A stretch of DNA of 64,000 nucleotides from Aquabacter sediminis (GTDB taxonomy: Bacteria > Pseudomonadota > Alphaproteobacteria > Rhizobiales > Xanthobacteraceae), in NCBI RefSeq assembly GCF_028863665.1, contig NZ_JARBFX010000001.1:310001-374000 (forward strand). Direction: 5' to 3'. Below the pieces are notes generated by a model that saw only the letters and a program-made list of their open reading frames with translations, did no database searches and was not told the DNA's origin. Positions within the stretch are counted from its first letter, which is position 1, and the number at the start of each line of letters is the position of its first letter. The position numbers were made by a program, and so were the translations under genes. Of the stretch, positions 1 through 9,593 are shown piece by piece.

Positions 1-1
1 T

Positions 2-247
2 GCGCTCACCGTTTCGCCCTGGCTGCTGGCCACGTGGGCCGTCGTGACGGCGCTGTGCCAGTTCGGCATCCGCAACGCCATGGCGGTGGATGGGCTCACC
101 GTGGGCGACCTCGCCGCGCTGCTGCCGGGCATCCTGGTGCAGACGGCGGGGGCTGCGGCCTTCTGGGGGTATCTGCGCGAGGGCGAGCGGCCCCGGCGCT
201 ATTTCTCGCGTGGCGCGGCTGTGCCGGTTCCCACCCCTAGGGCTTGA
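2..247 (+). CDS. C-terminal end of an unrecognised membrane protein (partial)
   Basis: An open frame enters from the left edge and ends at the TGA at 245-247, giving 81 residues. It shows two hydrophobic stretches (around PWLLATWAVVTALC and LLPGILVQTAGAAAFWGYL) followed by a basic tail, so it looks like the end of an inner-membrane protein. I do not recognise the family. Its last 11 bases overlap the end of the convergent oxidase gene. The start lies outside the window. Confidence 0.5.
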   Translation, partial: ALTVSPWLLATWAVVTALCQFGIRNAMAVDGLTVGDLAALLPGILVQTAGAAAFWGYLREGERPRRYFSRGAAVPVPTPRA

Positions 248-1484
248 AGCGGCTCAGCGCGTAGGGCGCGGGATCGGTGAAGGGGGGCGCGCCGGTCATC
301 ATCTGGGCCAGGAGCTTGCCCGTGGTGGGGCCAAGCGTGAAGCCCCAATGGCTGTGGCCGAAATTCACCCAGACACCCGGCTGGCCGGGCATCTCGCCCA
401 GCACGGGCTTCGAATCGGGGAAGGCCGGGCGGCGCCCCAGCCAGGGCTGCGTCTCCCGCACATCGCCCAATGGAAGCAGGCGCCGCGCCAGGGGCGCCAC
501 CAGCTTGGCCTGCCGGGTATCCGGCGGGTCATCCCGCAGCGCAAACTCGATCCCCGTGGTGGCTCGGATGCCATAGCGTGTGGATTGCAGGCAGAAGCCA
601 CCGGCCCGGTCCACGATGGCGCGGGACAAGGTCACCCCCGGCTCCGGCGCCAGATGGATGTGATAGCCTCGCTTCACAGCGAACGGCAGCTTCAGGCCCA
701 TGGGCCCCAGCAGATCCAGGCTCCATGGCCCAAGGCAAGCCACAACACGGTCGGCGTCCACCGGCCCCTCAGCCGTTTCCACCCGCCACCGGCCGGAGCT
801 GCGCCGCAGGCTGCGGGCATCCCCGTTGAGCACGAGGCCGCCCCGCTGCTCAAAGAGGCGGGCATAGGCCTTCACGAGGCCGCCGGGATCATCGCAATTG
901 TCGCAGTCCGGCCAGAAGGACCCGCGCACGAAATCCGGCTTCAGATGCGGCTCGAGAGCCCGCACGCCCGCCGTATCCAGTTCCTCGCAGGCGACCCCGA
1001 CGCTGCGCGCCAGCTCCCGCTCCGGCTGTGCGGAAAGGAAATCCGCCTCGCTGTGATAGATCTTCACCCAGCCGGTCGGCCGCAGCAGGTGCCGGGCGCC
1101 GGCGGCTTTGGCCAGCACGGAATGATCGGCGCGCGCCGCCGCCATCAGGGGACGCAGGTCCCTTGCGCTCTGGGCCAGCCCTGCCGTGCCAGAGGCGATG
1201 AAATAGGCGTAGATCCAGGGCAGAAGGCCCGGCAGGGCCCCCAGGCGATAATTGCTTTGCGGCGCCAGCTTCAGGGCATGGCGCACCAGCACCTTGAGGT
1301 CGCGCGGGAACGAGACGGGAAAGAGCGCGCTGCCCTCGATGACGCCCGCATTGCCGAATGACGTTTCCTCGCCCGGCGCCCGGCGATCCACCAGCGCGAC
1401 GGACAGGCCCGCCGCCTGAAGGTGCAGGGCGCTGCCAACCCCCACCATGCCCGCCCCGAGAACAACGCAGTCCACCCGTGCCAT
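237..1484 (-). CDS. D-amino acid dehydrogenase / FAD-dependent glycine-oxidase-like protein (DadA family)
   Basis: The 415-residue product opens with an FAD Rossmann motif (VLGAGMVGVGSALHLQAAG, residues about 8-26), followed by the acidic end of beta-2 (VALVDRR). The C-terminal half ends in the family pattern GHSHWGFTLGPTTGKLLAQ. Length matches DadA (about 410-435). Known members oxidatively deaminate D-amino acids or related imino acids and pass electrons to the respiratory chain at the inner membrane. The substrate cannot be read from sequence, and no alanine racemase gene is adjacent, so the dadA symbol is withheld. A GGGGA stretch precedes the ATG. Confidence 0.8.
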   Translation of the reverse strand: MARVDCVVLGAGMVGVGSALHLQAAGLSVALVDRRAPGEETSFGNAGVIEGSALFPVSFPRDLKVLVRHALKLAPQSNYRLGALPGLLPWIYAYFIASGTAGLAQSARDLRPLMAAARADHSVLAKAAGARHLLRPTGWVKIYHSEADFLSAQPERELARSVGVACEELDTAGVRALEPHLKPDFVRGSFWPDCDNCDDPGGLVKAYARLFEQRGGLVLNGDARSLRRSSGRWRVETAEGPVDADRVVACLGPWSLDLLGPMGLKLPFAVKRGYHIHLAPEPGVTLSRAIVDRAGGFCLQSTRYGIRATTGIEFALRDDPPDTRQAKLVAPLARRLLPLGDVRETQPWLGRRPAFPDSKPVLGEMPGQPGVWVNFGHSHWGFTLGPTTGKLLAQMMTGAPPFTDPAPYALSRFKP

Positions 1485-1640
1485 TCACCGATCCCCGCCT
1501 TGGCTCCGGACCGATCTTAGCCGCGCCATGAGAGGAGGAGAACCGGCGGTCCCCAGCGCTTTTCGCACGGCCGCTGACACCACCTCGCGCCGCGCCGCAT
1601 GGCAGCACACCGCAGGGGGCGGGGAGGTCAAGGCGGGAGG

Positions 1641-2375
1641 TCATGCCGGGCGGCGGCGCAGCCAGGTGATCAGGAAGGCCACATAGACGCCCAGCAAGGT
1701 GGCCGCCAGTCCGAACCAGGTGAGGGCGTATTCCAGGTGCCGGTTGGGAAACTCCACCCGGGTCTGGCCGCCCAACGGCAGCCCGCCAGGATTGGGAGAC
1801 GCGTCGGCATCGATCACGAAGGGCGCGGCATCCGTCAGCCCCCGCGCCGCCGCGATCTCGGCCGGAACGCGCCGGAACCAGGCATTTCGCGCCGGCTGGT
1901 TGTCTGGCACAAACCAGCTGGGATCTTCCGCAAATCGCAGCAGGCCGCGCACGGTCACGGGGCCCGTCACCTGCCCGGCCGCGCGGGTGGCCGCGTCCTT
2001 GTTGTCCTGGGGCACGAAGCCGCGATTGACGAGGATGGCGGAGCCGTCCGGCTGCATCAGGGGCGTAATCACCCAGAAGCCGGGCCCCCGCAGCGGCCCC
2101 TTGGCGTCGGACAGGACCGTGTACAGCAGCGTTTCCCGGGAATGATCGAACACGCCCGACGCCTGAACCGGGCGATACTCGTCCACCGCCGGGCTAAGAT
2201 CCTCCCAGCTTCCCTTCTGGAGCGTCTCCGGCGGCAGCGCCGTGCGCGCCCGCACAGTCTCCACCAGCTCTTCCTTCCAGGCGAGCCGGTTCAATTGCCA
2301 CAGCCCCAGCCCCACCAACAGCGCAAGGGCCAAGGCAGACAGGACGCTCGCAACCAGCAGGGAGGTCCGGCTCAT
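1641..2375 (-). CDS. SURF1-family cytochrome c oxidase assembly protein
   Basis: A 244-residue protein with the SURF1 layout: an N-terminal membrane helix (about residues 7-27, ending LGLWQLNRL), a large periplasmic domain carrying GPGFWVITPL and ILVNRGFVP, and a C-terminal helix after the signature NRHLEYALTWFGLA. SURF1 proteins help insert heme a into subunit I of aa3 oxidase. It is the last gene of the cta operon, and its ATG overlaps the DUF983 stop codon by four bases, so the two are probably translationally coupled. Confidence 0.92.
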   Translation of the reverse strand: MSRTSLLVASVLSALALALLVGLGLWQLNRLAWKEELVETVRARTALPPETLQKGSWEDLSPAVDEYRPVQASGVFDHSRETLLYTVLSDAKGPLRGPGFWVITPLMQPDGSAILVNRGFVPQDNKDAATRAAGQVTGPVTVRGLLRFAEDPSWFVPDNQPARNAWFRRVPAEIAAARGLTDAAPFVIDADASPNPGGLPLGGQTRVEFPNRHLEYALTWFGLAATLLGVYVAFLITWLRRRPA

Positions 2376-2761
2376 TCTTCGGACGTATCCCGCAGTCGGC
2401 CCTCGGCCGCCTTGTTGCGATACTGGAAGGCCACCAGGATGCCCTTGAACGGGCGCAGCAGGCCGAGCGTTACCAGCAATATGGCGGGGATCCAGAGCAC
2501 GGCATGCAGCCAGAGGGGCGGTTCAAAGGCGGCCTCCACCCAGAAGGCAAGGGCGACCACGATGAAGCCGCCAATCAGGATGACGAACACCGCAGGCCCG
2601 TCGCCCGCATCGATGAAGGCATAGTCGAGCCCGCAGGCTTCGCAGCGCGGCGCCACGTCCAGGAAGCCGCGGAACAGCTTGCCCCGCCCGCAGCGGGGGC
2701 ACTTGCAGGCCAGGCCCGCAGCCACCGGCGATACGGGCGCGTAATAATTACCGGTGGACAT
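2372..2761 (-). CDS. DUF983 membrane protein of the cta operon
   Basis: The 129-residue protein starts with a cysteine-rich cytoplasmic segment holding two CxxC pairs (CPRCGRGKLF and CEACG, residues about 22-48), followed by two membrane helices (VFVILIGGFIVVALAFWVE and LWLHAVLWIPAILLVTLGLL). This is the DUF983 pattern, which in alphaproteobacteria sits between ctaE and SURF1 genes. Its role is unproven; the CxxC knuckles suggest zinc or redox chemistry in oxidase assembly. The ATG at 2761 is chosen because GGAGGGG lies just upstream; a longer frame to 2884 has no ribosome site. Confidence 0.85.
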   Translation of the reverse strand: MSTGNYYAPVSPVAAGLACKCPRCGRGKLFRGFLDVAPRCEACGLDYAFIDAGDGPAVFVILIGGFIVVALAFWVEAAFEPPLWLHAVLWIPAILLVTLGLLRPFKGILVAFQYRNKAAEGRLRDTSEE

Positions 2762-2905
2762 GACCCCTCCCCGCTCGATGCCCGATGGCGACCTGCCGGC
2801 TGGCGCAGTCTCCAAAAACAGAACCGCCGGCCGTCTCATGCGAGGGGCCGGCGGCCGAAGGTGACGGCATAAGAGGCCGCGCACGGCCCCGCCTCGCCGG
2901 AAGCC

Positions 2906-3739
2906 TCAGTGGCCCCCGCCGGATCCTGCACCCCAAACATAGATGAAGGTGAACAGGAACAGCCAGACCACGTCGACGAAGTGCCAATACCAGGCCGCTG
3001 CCTCGAAGCCGAAGTGCTTCTTGGGGGTGAAGTCACCGTTCATGGCGCGCAGCAGGCAGACCAGCAGGAACAAGGTGCCCACGATCACATGGAAACCGTG
3101 GAAGCCGGTGGCCATGAAGAAGGTGGCGCCATAGATGTTGCCGGCGAAGTCGAAATGGGCGTGCAGATACTCGAACGCCTGGCAGGTGGAGAAGAGCACC
3201 CCGAGCACAACGGTGCAGACCAAGCCCCACTTCAGGCCCTGCCGATCGTCTTCCAGCAGCGCATGGTGTGCCCAGGTGACGGTCGTGCCGGACGTCAGCA
3301 GGATGAGGGTGTTCAGGAGCGGCAGGTGCCAGGGATCGAGCGACTCGATGCCCTTGGGCGGCCATTCCCCACCGGTGAACTCGAAGCGGGAATAGTTGAT
3401 GGCCTCGCCGGCAAACAGGGAGGCGTCGAAGAAGGCCCAGAACCAGGCGACGAAGAACATCACCTCGGAGGCGATGAACAGGATCATGCCATAGCGGAAG
3501 GCGATCTCCACCACCGGCGTGTGGAAGCCCTGATGGCCCTCCCGCACCATGTCCCGCCACCAGCCGAACATGGTGTAGAGGACGCCCAGGAAGCCGATGC
3601 CCATGGGAATGGCGGTGCCGCCATGCATCCACAGGACGGCGCCAGCCGTCATGATGAAGGCCGAGATGGACCCGATGATGGGCCACGGGCTGGGCTCCAC
3701 CATATGGTAGTCATGTTGCTTAACGTGTCCCTCGGCCAT
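2906..3739 (-). CDS. ctaE: cytochrome c oxidase subunit III
   Basis: A 277-residue, seven-helix protein with the N-terminal family signature [16 protein letters not shown], the helix III segment [17 protein letters not shown] and the C-terminal [16 protein letters not shown]. Subunit III stabilises the aa3 oxidase and its proton uptake path in the inner membrane. Length is normal for Rhizobiales. An AGGGAGG ribosome site lies nine bases before the ATG. It follows the ctaG gene by about 150 bases, the usual order in this operon. Confidence 0.97.
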   Translation of the reverse strand: MAEGHVKQHDYHMVEPSPWPIIGSISAFIMTAGAVLWMHGGTAIPMGIGFLGVLYTMFGWWRDMVREGHQGFHTPVVEIAFRYGMILFIASEVMFFVAWFWAFFDASLFAGEAINYSRFEFTGGEWPPKGIESLDPWHLPLLNTLILLTSGTTVTWAHHALLEDDRQGLKWGLVCTVVLGVLFSTCQAFEYLHAHFDFAGNIYGATFFMATGFHGFHVIVGTLFLLVCLLRAMNGDFTPKKHFGFEAAAWYWHFVDVVWLFLFTFIYVWGAGSGGGH

Positions 3740-3885
3740 GTCGCCCGGCCTCCCTTTCCGTCATCCCGTCCTGAATTGGCATCAGCCAGACCTGTGAGGG
3801 CCTTTACGCCCGATCTCACGCTTGGCCGCGCCTCTTAACTTTTCGCGCCTCCCGCGCCCCCGGAAAAGGGACGCGGGGGCCGCGT

Positions 3886-4515
3886 TCACATCGCCTTGCC
3901 GGCCTCGCCCGCCGCGCCGGCCGAATTGCGCGCCACCGGCTGGGTGGGCGCCTTGGCCGGGAAGAAGGTGTAGGACAACGTGATGGTCTTCACGTTCTTC
4001 AGGTCCTCGTCCTGCTCGATGGCGGGGTCGATGAAGAACACCACCGGCATGTCCACCTTCTCCTTGCCCTCCAGCCCCTGCTCGTTGAAGCAGAAGCACT
4101 GCATCTTCACGAAGTAGAAGCCAGCTTGGGCAGGCGTGACATTATAGGTGGCATTGCCATAGGTGGCCGCGCCCGCCTGATTGCGCGCCATGTAGTAGAC
4201 CATCTTGGTCTCGCCGACCTTGACCTCCACGTCACGCTGTTCCGGCTTGAACTCCCAGGGCAGCCCCGGCGCCACATTGGCGTCGAAGCGGACCTTCATG
4301 GTGCGATCGAGAACGGTCTCGGGGGCTGCCGTTCCCACCCGCGTCGCGCCGCCGAAGCCGGTGAGCGAGCAGAACATGGCATAGAGGGGGACGGCTGCGT
4401 AGGCGGCGGCTGTCATGGTGGCGACGAAGGCGACGCAGGCGGCGACGACGAGCCCGTTGCGCGGCTTGCGCCGTTCCCCGTTCCCCTCCCCGCGCTTTCC
4501 ATCGTGGCCGTCCAT
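3886..4515 (-). CDS. ctaG: cytochrome c oxidase copper chaperone CtaG (Cox11 family)
   Basis: A 209-residue protein with a short charged cytoplasmic N-terminus, one membrane anchor (about residues 23-44) and a periplasmic beta domain. It carries the copper-binding motif CFCFNEQ (two cysteines, residues about 140-142) and the Cox11 signature FVKMQC. It delivers Cu(I) to the CuB site of subunit I. The C-terminus has a small Ala/Gly-rich extension. It lies directly downstream of the small coxF-like gene. Confidence 0.95.
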   Translation of the reverse strand: MDGHDGKRGEGNGERRKPRNGLVVAACVAFVATMTAAAYAAVPLYAMFCSLTGFGGATRVGTAAPETVLDRTMKVRFDANVAPGLPWEFKPEQRDVEVKVGETKMVYYMARNQAGAATYGNATYNVTPAQAGFYFVKMQCFCFNEQGLEGKEKVDMPVVFFIDPAIEQDEDLKNVKTITLSYTFFPAKAPTQPVARNSAGAAGEAGKAM

Positions 4516-4545
4516 GACCTGCCCTCTTTCCTGCTTTCCCTCGCC

Positions 4546-4725
4546 CTATAGGGGGCGGTTCAACACATTGGGCCCGAGCTTCACGATGGTGACCACATAG
4601 AAAAGCACCACCAGGAAGCCGAGCACGGAAGCGATCGCGATATTGCGCGCCCGCCGCCGCTTGGCCTGTTCATCCGTCAGCACCACGCCATCTTCGCGCG
4701 GCGGCTCCTTCTTCTTTTTTGCCAC
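4546..4725 (-). CDS. small CoxF-like membrane protein of the cta operon
   Basis: A 59-residue frame begins with GTG at 4725. An in-frame stop lies two codons upstream, so this start is forced. The product has a lysine-rich N-terminus (KKKKEPP), a TDEQAKRRRARN segment and a single membrane helix (IAIASVLGFLVVLFYVVTIV), ending LGPNVLNRPL. This matches the small CoxF-type protein found between ctaB and ctaG in many Rhizobiales oxidase operons; its function is unknown. Its start lies three bases after the ctaB stop codon, so translation is probably coupled. Confidence 0.8.
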   Translation of the reverse strand: MAKKKKEPPREDGVVLTDEQAKRRRARNIAIASVLGFLVVLFYVVTIVKLGPNVLNRPL

Positions 4726-4728
4726 GCC

Positions 4729-5673
4729 TCAGATCCTCGCCACGAGCGCTTCCACCAGCAGGGTGGCAAACAGCAGGAAGAGATAGAGGATGGAAAAACC
4801 AAAAAGCCGCTTGGCCGCCTTCACCGCCTCCGCCCCTTCGCGACGGCGATAAACGTCAAAGGCCAGCCAGACCATTCCGGCGCCAGTCACAGCCGCCACC
4901 ACGCCATAGGCAAGGCCCGCATAGCCGAGCACGACAGGGGAAATGGCCAGCGGCACGAGGAAGAGCGTGTAGAGCAGGATCTGACGGCGCGTCTCGTCCG
5001 GCCCTGCGGTGACCGGCAGCATGGGAACGCCGGCCCGCGCATAGTCATCCGCCCGATAGAGCGCGAGGGCCCAGAAATGCGGGGGCGTCCAGAAGAAGAT
5101 GATGGCGACCAGCAGCAGGCTTTCCAGGCTCACCGAACCGGAGGCGGCGGCCCAGGCCACCATGGGCGGGAAGGCGCCGGCTGCGCCGCCGATGACGATG
5201 TTCTGCGGCGTCGAGCGCTTCAGCCACATGGTGTAGATGACCACGTAGAAGAAGATGGTGAAGGCGAGCAGCGCGCCCGCCAGCGCGTTCACCAACAGGC
5301 CGAGCACGCCGACCGAGAAGGCCGAAAGCGTGAGGCCGAAGGCCAGCGCCTCCTGCGGTGTCACCTTGCCCGCCGGGATCGGCCGCTTGCGGGTGCGCGA
5401 CATGACGGCGTCAATGTCCGCGTCCCACCACATGTTCAGGGCACCGGCGGCACCGGCGCCGACCGCGATGCACAGGATGGCCGTGAAGGCGATCACCGGA
5501 TGCACATGGTCCGGCGCGCGGACGAGACCGACCAGGGCCGTGAACACCACGAGCGACATCACCCGCGGCTTCAGAAGCGCCACATAGTCTCCGGGCGAAG
5601 CCAGACCGCCCATCGTGTCGGGGGCAATGGCCGCGCCTTTCGACTGGTCGATGCTGGCACTCACGTCACTCAT
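4729..5673 (-). CDS. ctaB: protoheme IX farnesyltransferase (heme O synthase)
   Basis: A 314-residue UbiA-family prenyltransferase with about nine membrane helices. The first aspartate-rich motif [15 protein letters not shown] (about residues 80-94) binds Mg-farnesyl diphosphate; the second conserved segment includes [11 protein letters not shown] and [11 protein letters not shown]. It converts heme B to heme O, the precursor of the heme A used by the oxidase encoded upstream. A GGAG sits eight bases before the ATG. Confidence 0.97.
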   Translation of the reverse strand: MSDVSASIDQSKGAAIAPDTMGGLASPGDYVALLKPRVMSLVVFTALVGLVRAPDHVHPVIAFTAILCIAVGAGAAGALNMWWDADIDAVMSRTRKRPIPAGKVTPQEALAFGLTLSAFSVGVLGLLVNALAGALLAFTIFFYVVIYTMWLKRSTPQNIVIGGAAGAFPPMVAWAAASGSVSLESLLLVAIIFFWTPPHFWALALYRADDYARAGVPMLPVTAGPDETRRQILLYTLFLVPLAISPVVLGYAGLAYGVVAAVTGAGMVWLAFDVYRRREGAEAVKAAKRLFGFSILYLFLLFATLLVEALVARI

Positions 5674-5746
5674 TCAGATCACTCCGCCCCCACCGGGCAC
5701 CCCGTTTGGCCGGTGCGCTCCCGCACCGCACCCATCCTACACCATC

Positions 5747-5769
5747 CGAGGCGGACAGGGACCGCCTCG
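5747..5769. terminator. GC-rich hairpin between ctaD and ctaB
   Basis: CGAGGCGG (5747-5754) pairs with CCGCCTCG (5762-5769) around a 7-base loop in the 179-base ctaD-ctaB spacer. No U-tract follows on either strand, so it more likely attenuates or protects the message than terminates it. Confidence 0.35.
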
Positions 5770-5852
5770 CCCCTTGGACCTGCCGAAACCTGGCCGGCAG
5801 GCCCCGGGGTGCCACCGGGCAGCCGGAACGACCGGCCGCCCGACGGCGATTG

Positions 5853-7505
<1,653 letters not shown>

Positions 7506-7575
7506 TCAATCGAGTTTCATTGCGGGCGTCTTGCGTCCGCGTACACGGTCCCGGCACAGCGCCGGCTGGCAAGCC

Positions 7576-8442
7576 TCAGCGCGCGGCGTCCGCAAGTTGG
7601 AAGCGCACGCTCTCGGCGGCAGTGCGCACCGGCGCGGGGGCCTGGGCGTACTTCTGCTTGGCCTGCTCCAGCCACGTATTGAAGTCCGCCTCGCTGACCA
7701 CGCGCACGGCGATGGGCATGAAGGCATGATCGCGACCGCACAATTCGGAGCACTGGCCGTAATAGATGCCTTCCTTGGTGGCCTTGAACCACGACTCGTT
7801 CAGGCGGCCCGGCAGGGCGTCGATCTTCACGCCGAAGGAAGGCACGGCGAAGGAATGGATCACATCGCCGGCCGTGACCTGGATGCGCACATTCTTGTTC
7901 ACCGGGACCACGACCTCGTTGTCCACCGCCAGAAGGCGCGGCTGGCCGGGCTTCAGATCCTTCTCCGCGACCATCAGCGAGTCGAAGCTGAAGCCGCCAT
8001 TGTCCGGATACTCGTAGGACCAGTACCACTGGTGCCCCGTCACCTTCACGGTGAGGTCCGGCTGGGGAATGTTCAGCTCCAGGTGCAGGAGGCGGAAAGA
8101 CGGGATGGCGATCGCCACCAGGATCATCACCGGCACCACTGTCCACGCCACCTCGATCATGGTGTTGTGGGAGGTCTTGGACGGCACCGGATTGGCGCGC
8201 TCGTTGAAGCGCACCATCACGATGGCCAGGAGCACCATCACGAACAGCACGATGGCGGTGATGATGATCAGGATGAAGGTGTTGAACGAGTGGATGCTCT
8301 CCATGACCGGCGTCGCCGCGCCCTGGAGGTTGATCTGCCAATCCGACGGCTGGCCCATGCCGGCCCATGCAGCCGCACCCGACAGACTCACGCCAGCCGA
8401 GGTGGCCAGGGCGAGAAGGGCAGAGCGAACGGACTGTCTCAT
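7576..8442 (-). CDS. ctaC: cytochrome c oxidase subunit II
   Basis: A 288-residue protein with a signal peptide (MRQSVRSALLALATSAG, cleavage near AWA-GMG), two membrane helices and a periplasmic cupredoxin domain. The CuA site is intact: His196, then Cys231, Glu233, Cys235, His239 and Met242 within YGQCSELCGRDHAFMP. The aromatic patch GHQWYWSYEYP for electron entry from cytochrome c is present. The start at 8442 puts the signal peptide at the N-terminus; an 18-residue longer frame adds a charged segment before it. First gene of the cta operon. Confidence 0.95.
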   Translation of the reverse strand: MRQSVRSALLALATSAGVSLSGAAAWAGMGQPSDWQINLQGAATPVMESIHSFNTFILIIITAIVLFVMVLLAIVMVRFNERANPVPSKTSHNTMIEVAWTVVPVMILVAIAIPSFRLLHLELNIPQPDLTVKVTGHQWYWSYEYPDNGGFSFDSLMVAEKDLKPGQPRLLAVDNEVVVPVNKNVRIQVTAGDVIHSFAVPSFGVKIDALPGRLNESWFKATKEGIYYGQCSELCGRDHAFMPIAVRVVSEADFNTWLEQAKQKYAQAPAPVRTAAESVRFQLADAAR

Positions 8443-8976
8443 GGCGATGGTGTCTCCCTGAACAGCAAACCCTTGCTGTTCCTTACGTTGTGGCAACTCT
8501 CGACCAAAGACGAATGCGGCGGATTGGCCTCGGCGCCCTATCTTTGATTTACATCAAACACAATTCGGGGGTCCCGGCAATTGAGACACGGGCGCGCACG
8601 ATGCGACAGAAAGTCGGTACCCATGGGCCTTGCGCCGACACCGGCGGCGTGTTCGCCCGCTGCCTCGCGATGCCCGCGCACCGGGGTCTTGGCAGCCGTC
8701 CGGCAGCCCATCACCGCTCCGTGTCTGTGCGAATCGGGGCCGAATGCGCATTTCGCATCAAAACATGCCGCCGCATTCTTGACACGGACGGTCAGCCTTT
8801 TAAGCGAAACCCTGCGGGGACCGACGAAAGTCGCGTCCTCGCCGACATGCGGCCATGCCGCCAGGATTTGGAGCCGGGAGCCAATGGGGTTCATGTTGTC
8901 GCGGGGCGATGCCCGCAAGTCGCCGGGCGCTTGCGCCCGCAGCATCGCCCGGCAGTGTGCGCCGCAGTCGCACGGG
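8443..8976. other. 534-base divergent intergenic region, ctaC / ialB
   Basis: No gene is supported here. It holds the promoter region of the cta operon with a perfect FNR/FixK box at 8544-8557, and the leader of the IalB-like gene. Long frames on both strands lack coding character. Confidence 0.6.
8544..8557. promoter_or_regulatory. FNR/FixK-type operator
   Basis: TTGATTTACATCAA is a perfect match to the FNR/FixK consensus TTGAT-N4-ATCAA. It lies about 100 bases upstream of the ctaC start codon. In related bacteria FNR/FixK proteins repress or modulate low-affinity oxidase operons when oxygen falls, so the cta operon is the likely target; the IalB-like gene (start 420 bases away) is a weaker candidate. 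Confidence 0.75.
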
Positions 8977-9486
8977 ATGGGGCATCCGGCACGGGCGCTC
9001 TTCCTCGGCGTGATGGCTGCGCTGCTTTTCTTGGTCGGAGCTCCTGAGGCGCGCGCCCAGGGCACCGTGAAACAGGTGTTCAACGACTGGCAGATTCGCT
9101 GCGATACCCCTCCCGGTGCCCAGGGCGAGCAATGCGTCCTGCTCCAGAGCGTGCAGGCCGAGGACCGGCCCAATGTGGGCCTGACTGTCATCGTTCTGAA
9201 AACGGCCGACCAGAAAAGCCGCCTCCTGCGCGTGCTGGCTCCCCTCGGTGTTCTCATTCCTTCCGGCCTCGGCCTCAAGATCGACGACCAGGATGTGGGT
9301 CGGGCGGGCTTCGTGCGCTGCCTGCCCAATGGCTGCGTGGCCGAGGTGGTCATGGATGATGCGCTGGTCAACCGGCTGCGCAACGGCAAGCAGGCCACCT
9401 TCATCATCTTCCAGACGCCGGAAGAAGGGATCGGCATCCCGCTCAGCCTCAATGGATTCGGTCCCGGTTTCGACGCCCTGAAATAA
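8977..9486 (+). CDS. IalB-family secreted protein
   Basis: A 169-residue product with a signal peptide (ARALFLGVMAALLFLVGAPEARA-Q) and an IalB-like domain: VFNDWQIRCDTPPG, a cysteine pair around EQCVLLQ, RFV-type segment GRAGFVRCLPNGCVAEV and FQTPEEGIGIPLSLNGF. IalB homologues are periplasmic or outer-membrane-associated and common in Rhizobiales; the name comes from Bartonella invasion, but the general role is unknown. The ATG at 8977 places the signal peptide correctly. Upstream ATGs at 8884 and 8893 have a better GGGAG site but would add about 30 unneeded residues. Confidence 0.82.
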   Translation: MGHPARALFLGVMAALLFLVGAPEARAQGTVKQVFNDWQIRCDTPPGAQGEQCVLLQSVQAEDRPNVGLTVIVLKTADQKSRLLRVLAPLGVLIPSGLGLKIDDQDVGRAGFVRCLPNGCVAEVVMDDALVNRLRNGKQATFIIFQTPEEGIGIPLSLNGFGPGFDALK

Positions 9487-9490
9487 GGTG

Positions 9491-9520
9491 ACGCAGCGTT
9501 CGCTGCGTTGCACAATTTTT
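9491..9520 (+). terminator. terminator after the IalB-like gene
   Basis: ACGCAGCG (9491-9498) pairs with CGCTGCGT (9501-9508), followed after a short gap by TTTTT (9516-9520). It is five bases past the stop codon. Confidence 0.6.
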
Positions 9521-9593
9521 CCTGCCGCGGGGCTAGGTTTGGCCATTCTTGGCCGGCACAAAGCGGGCTTGGGCGTTGCTGGAGGCAGGCGGG

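Noticed and set aside
90-1361. Long plus-strand frame opposite the DadA-like gene, and many similar long frames opposite ctaD, glyA, metG, fadD and others
   Set aside because: They mirror codon bias of high-GC genes on the other strand, have Arg/Pro/His-rich unfolded-looking products and no family resemblance.
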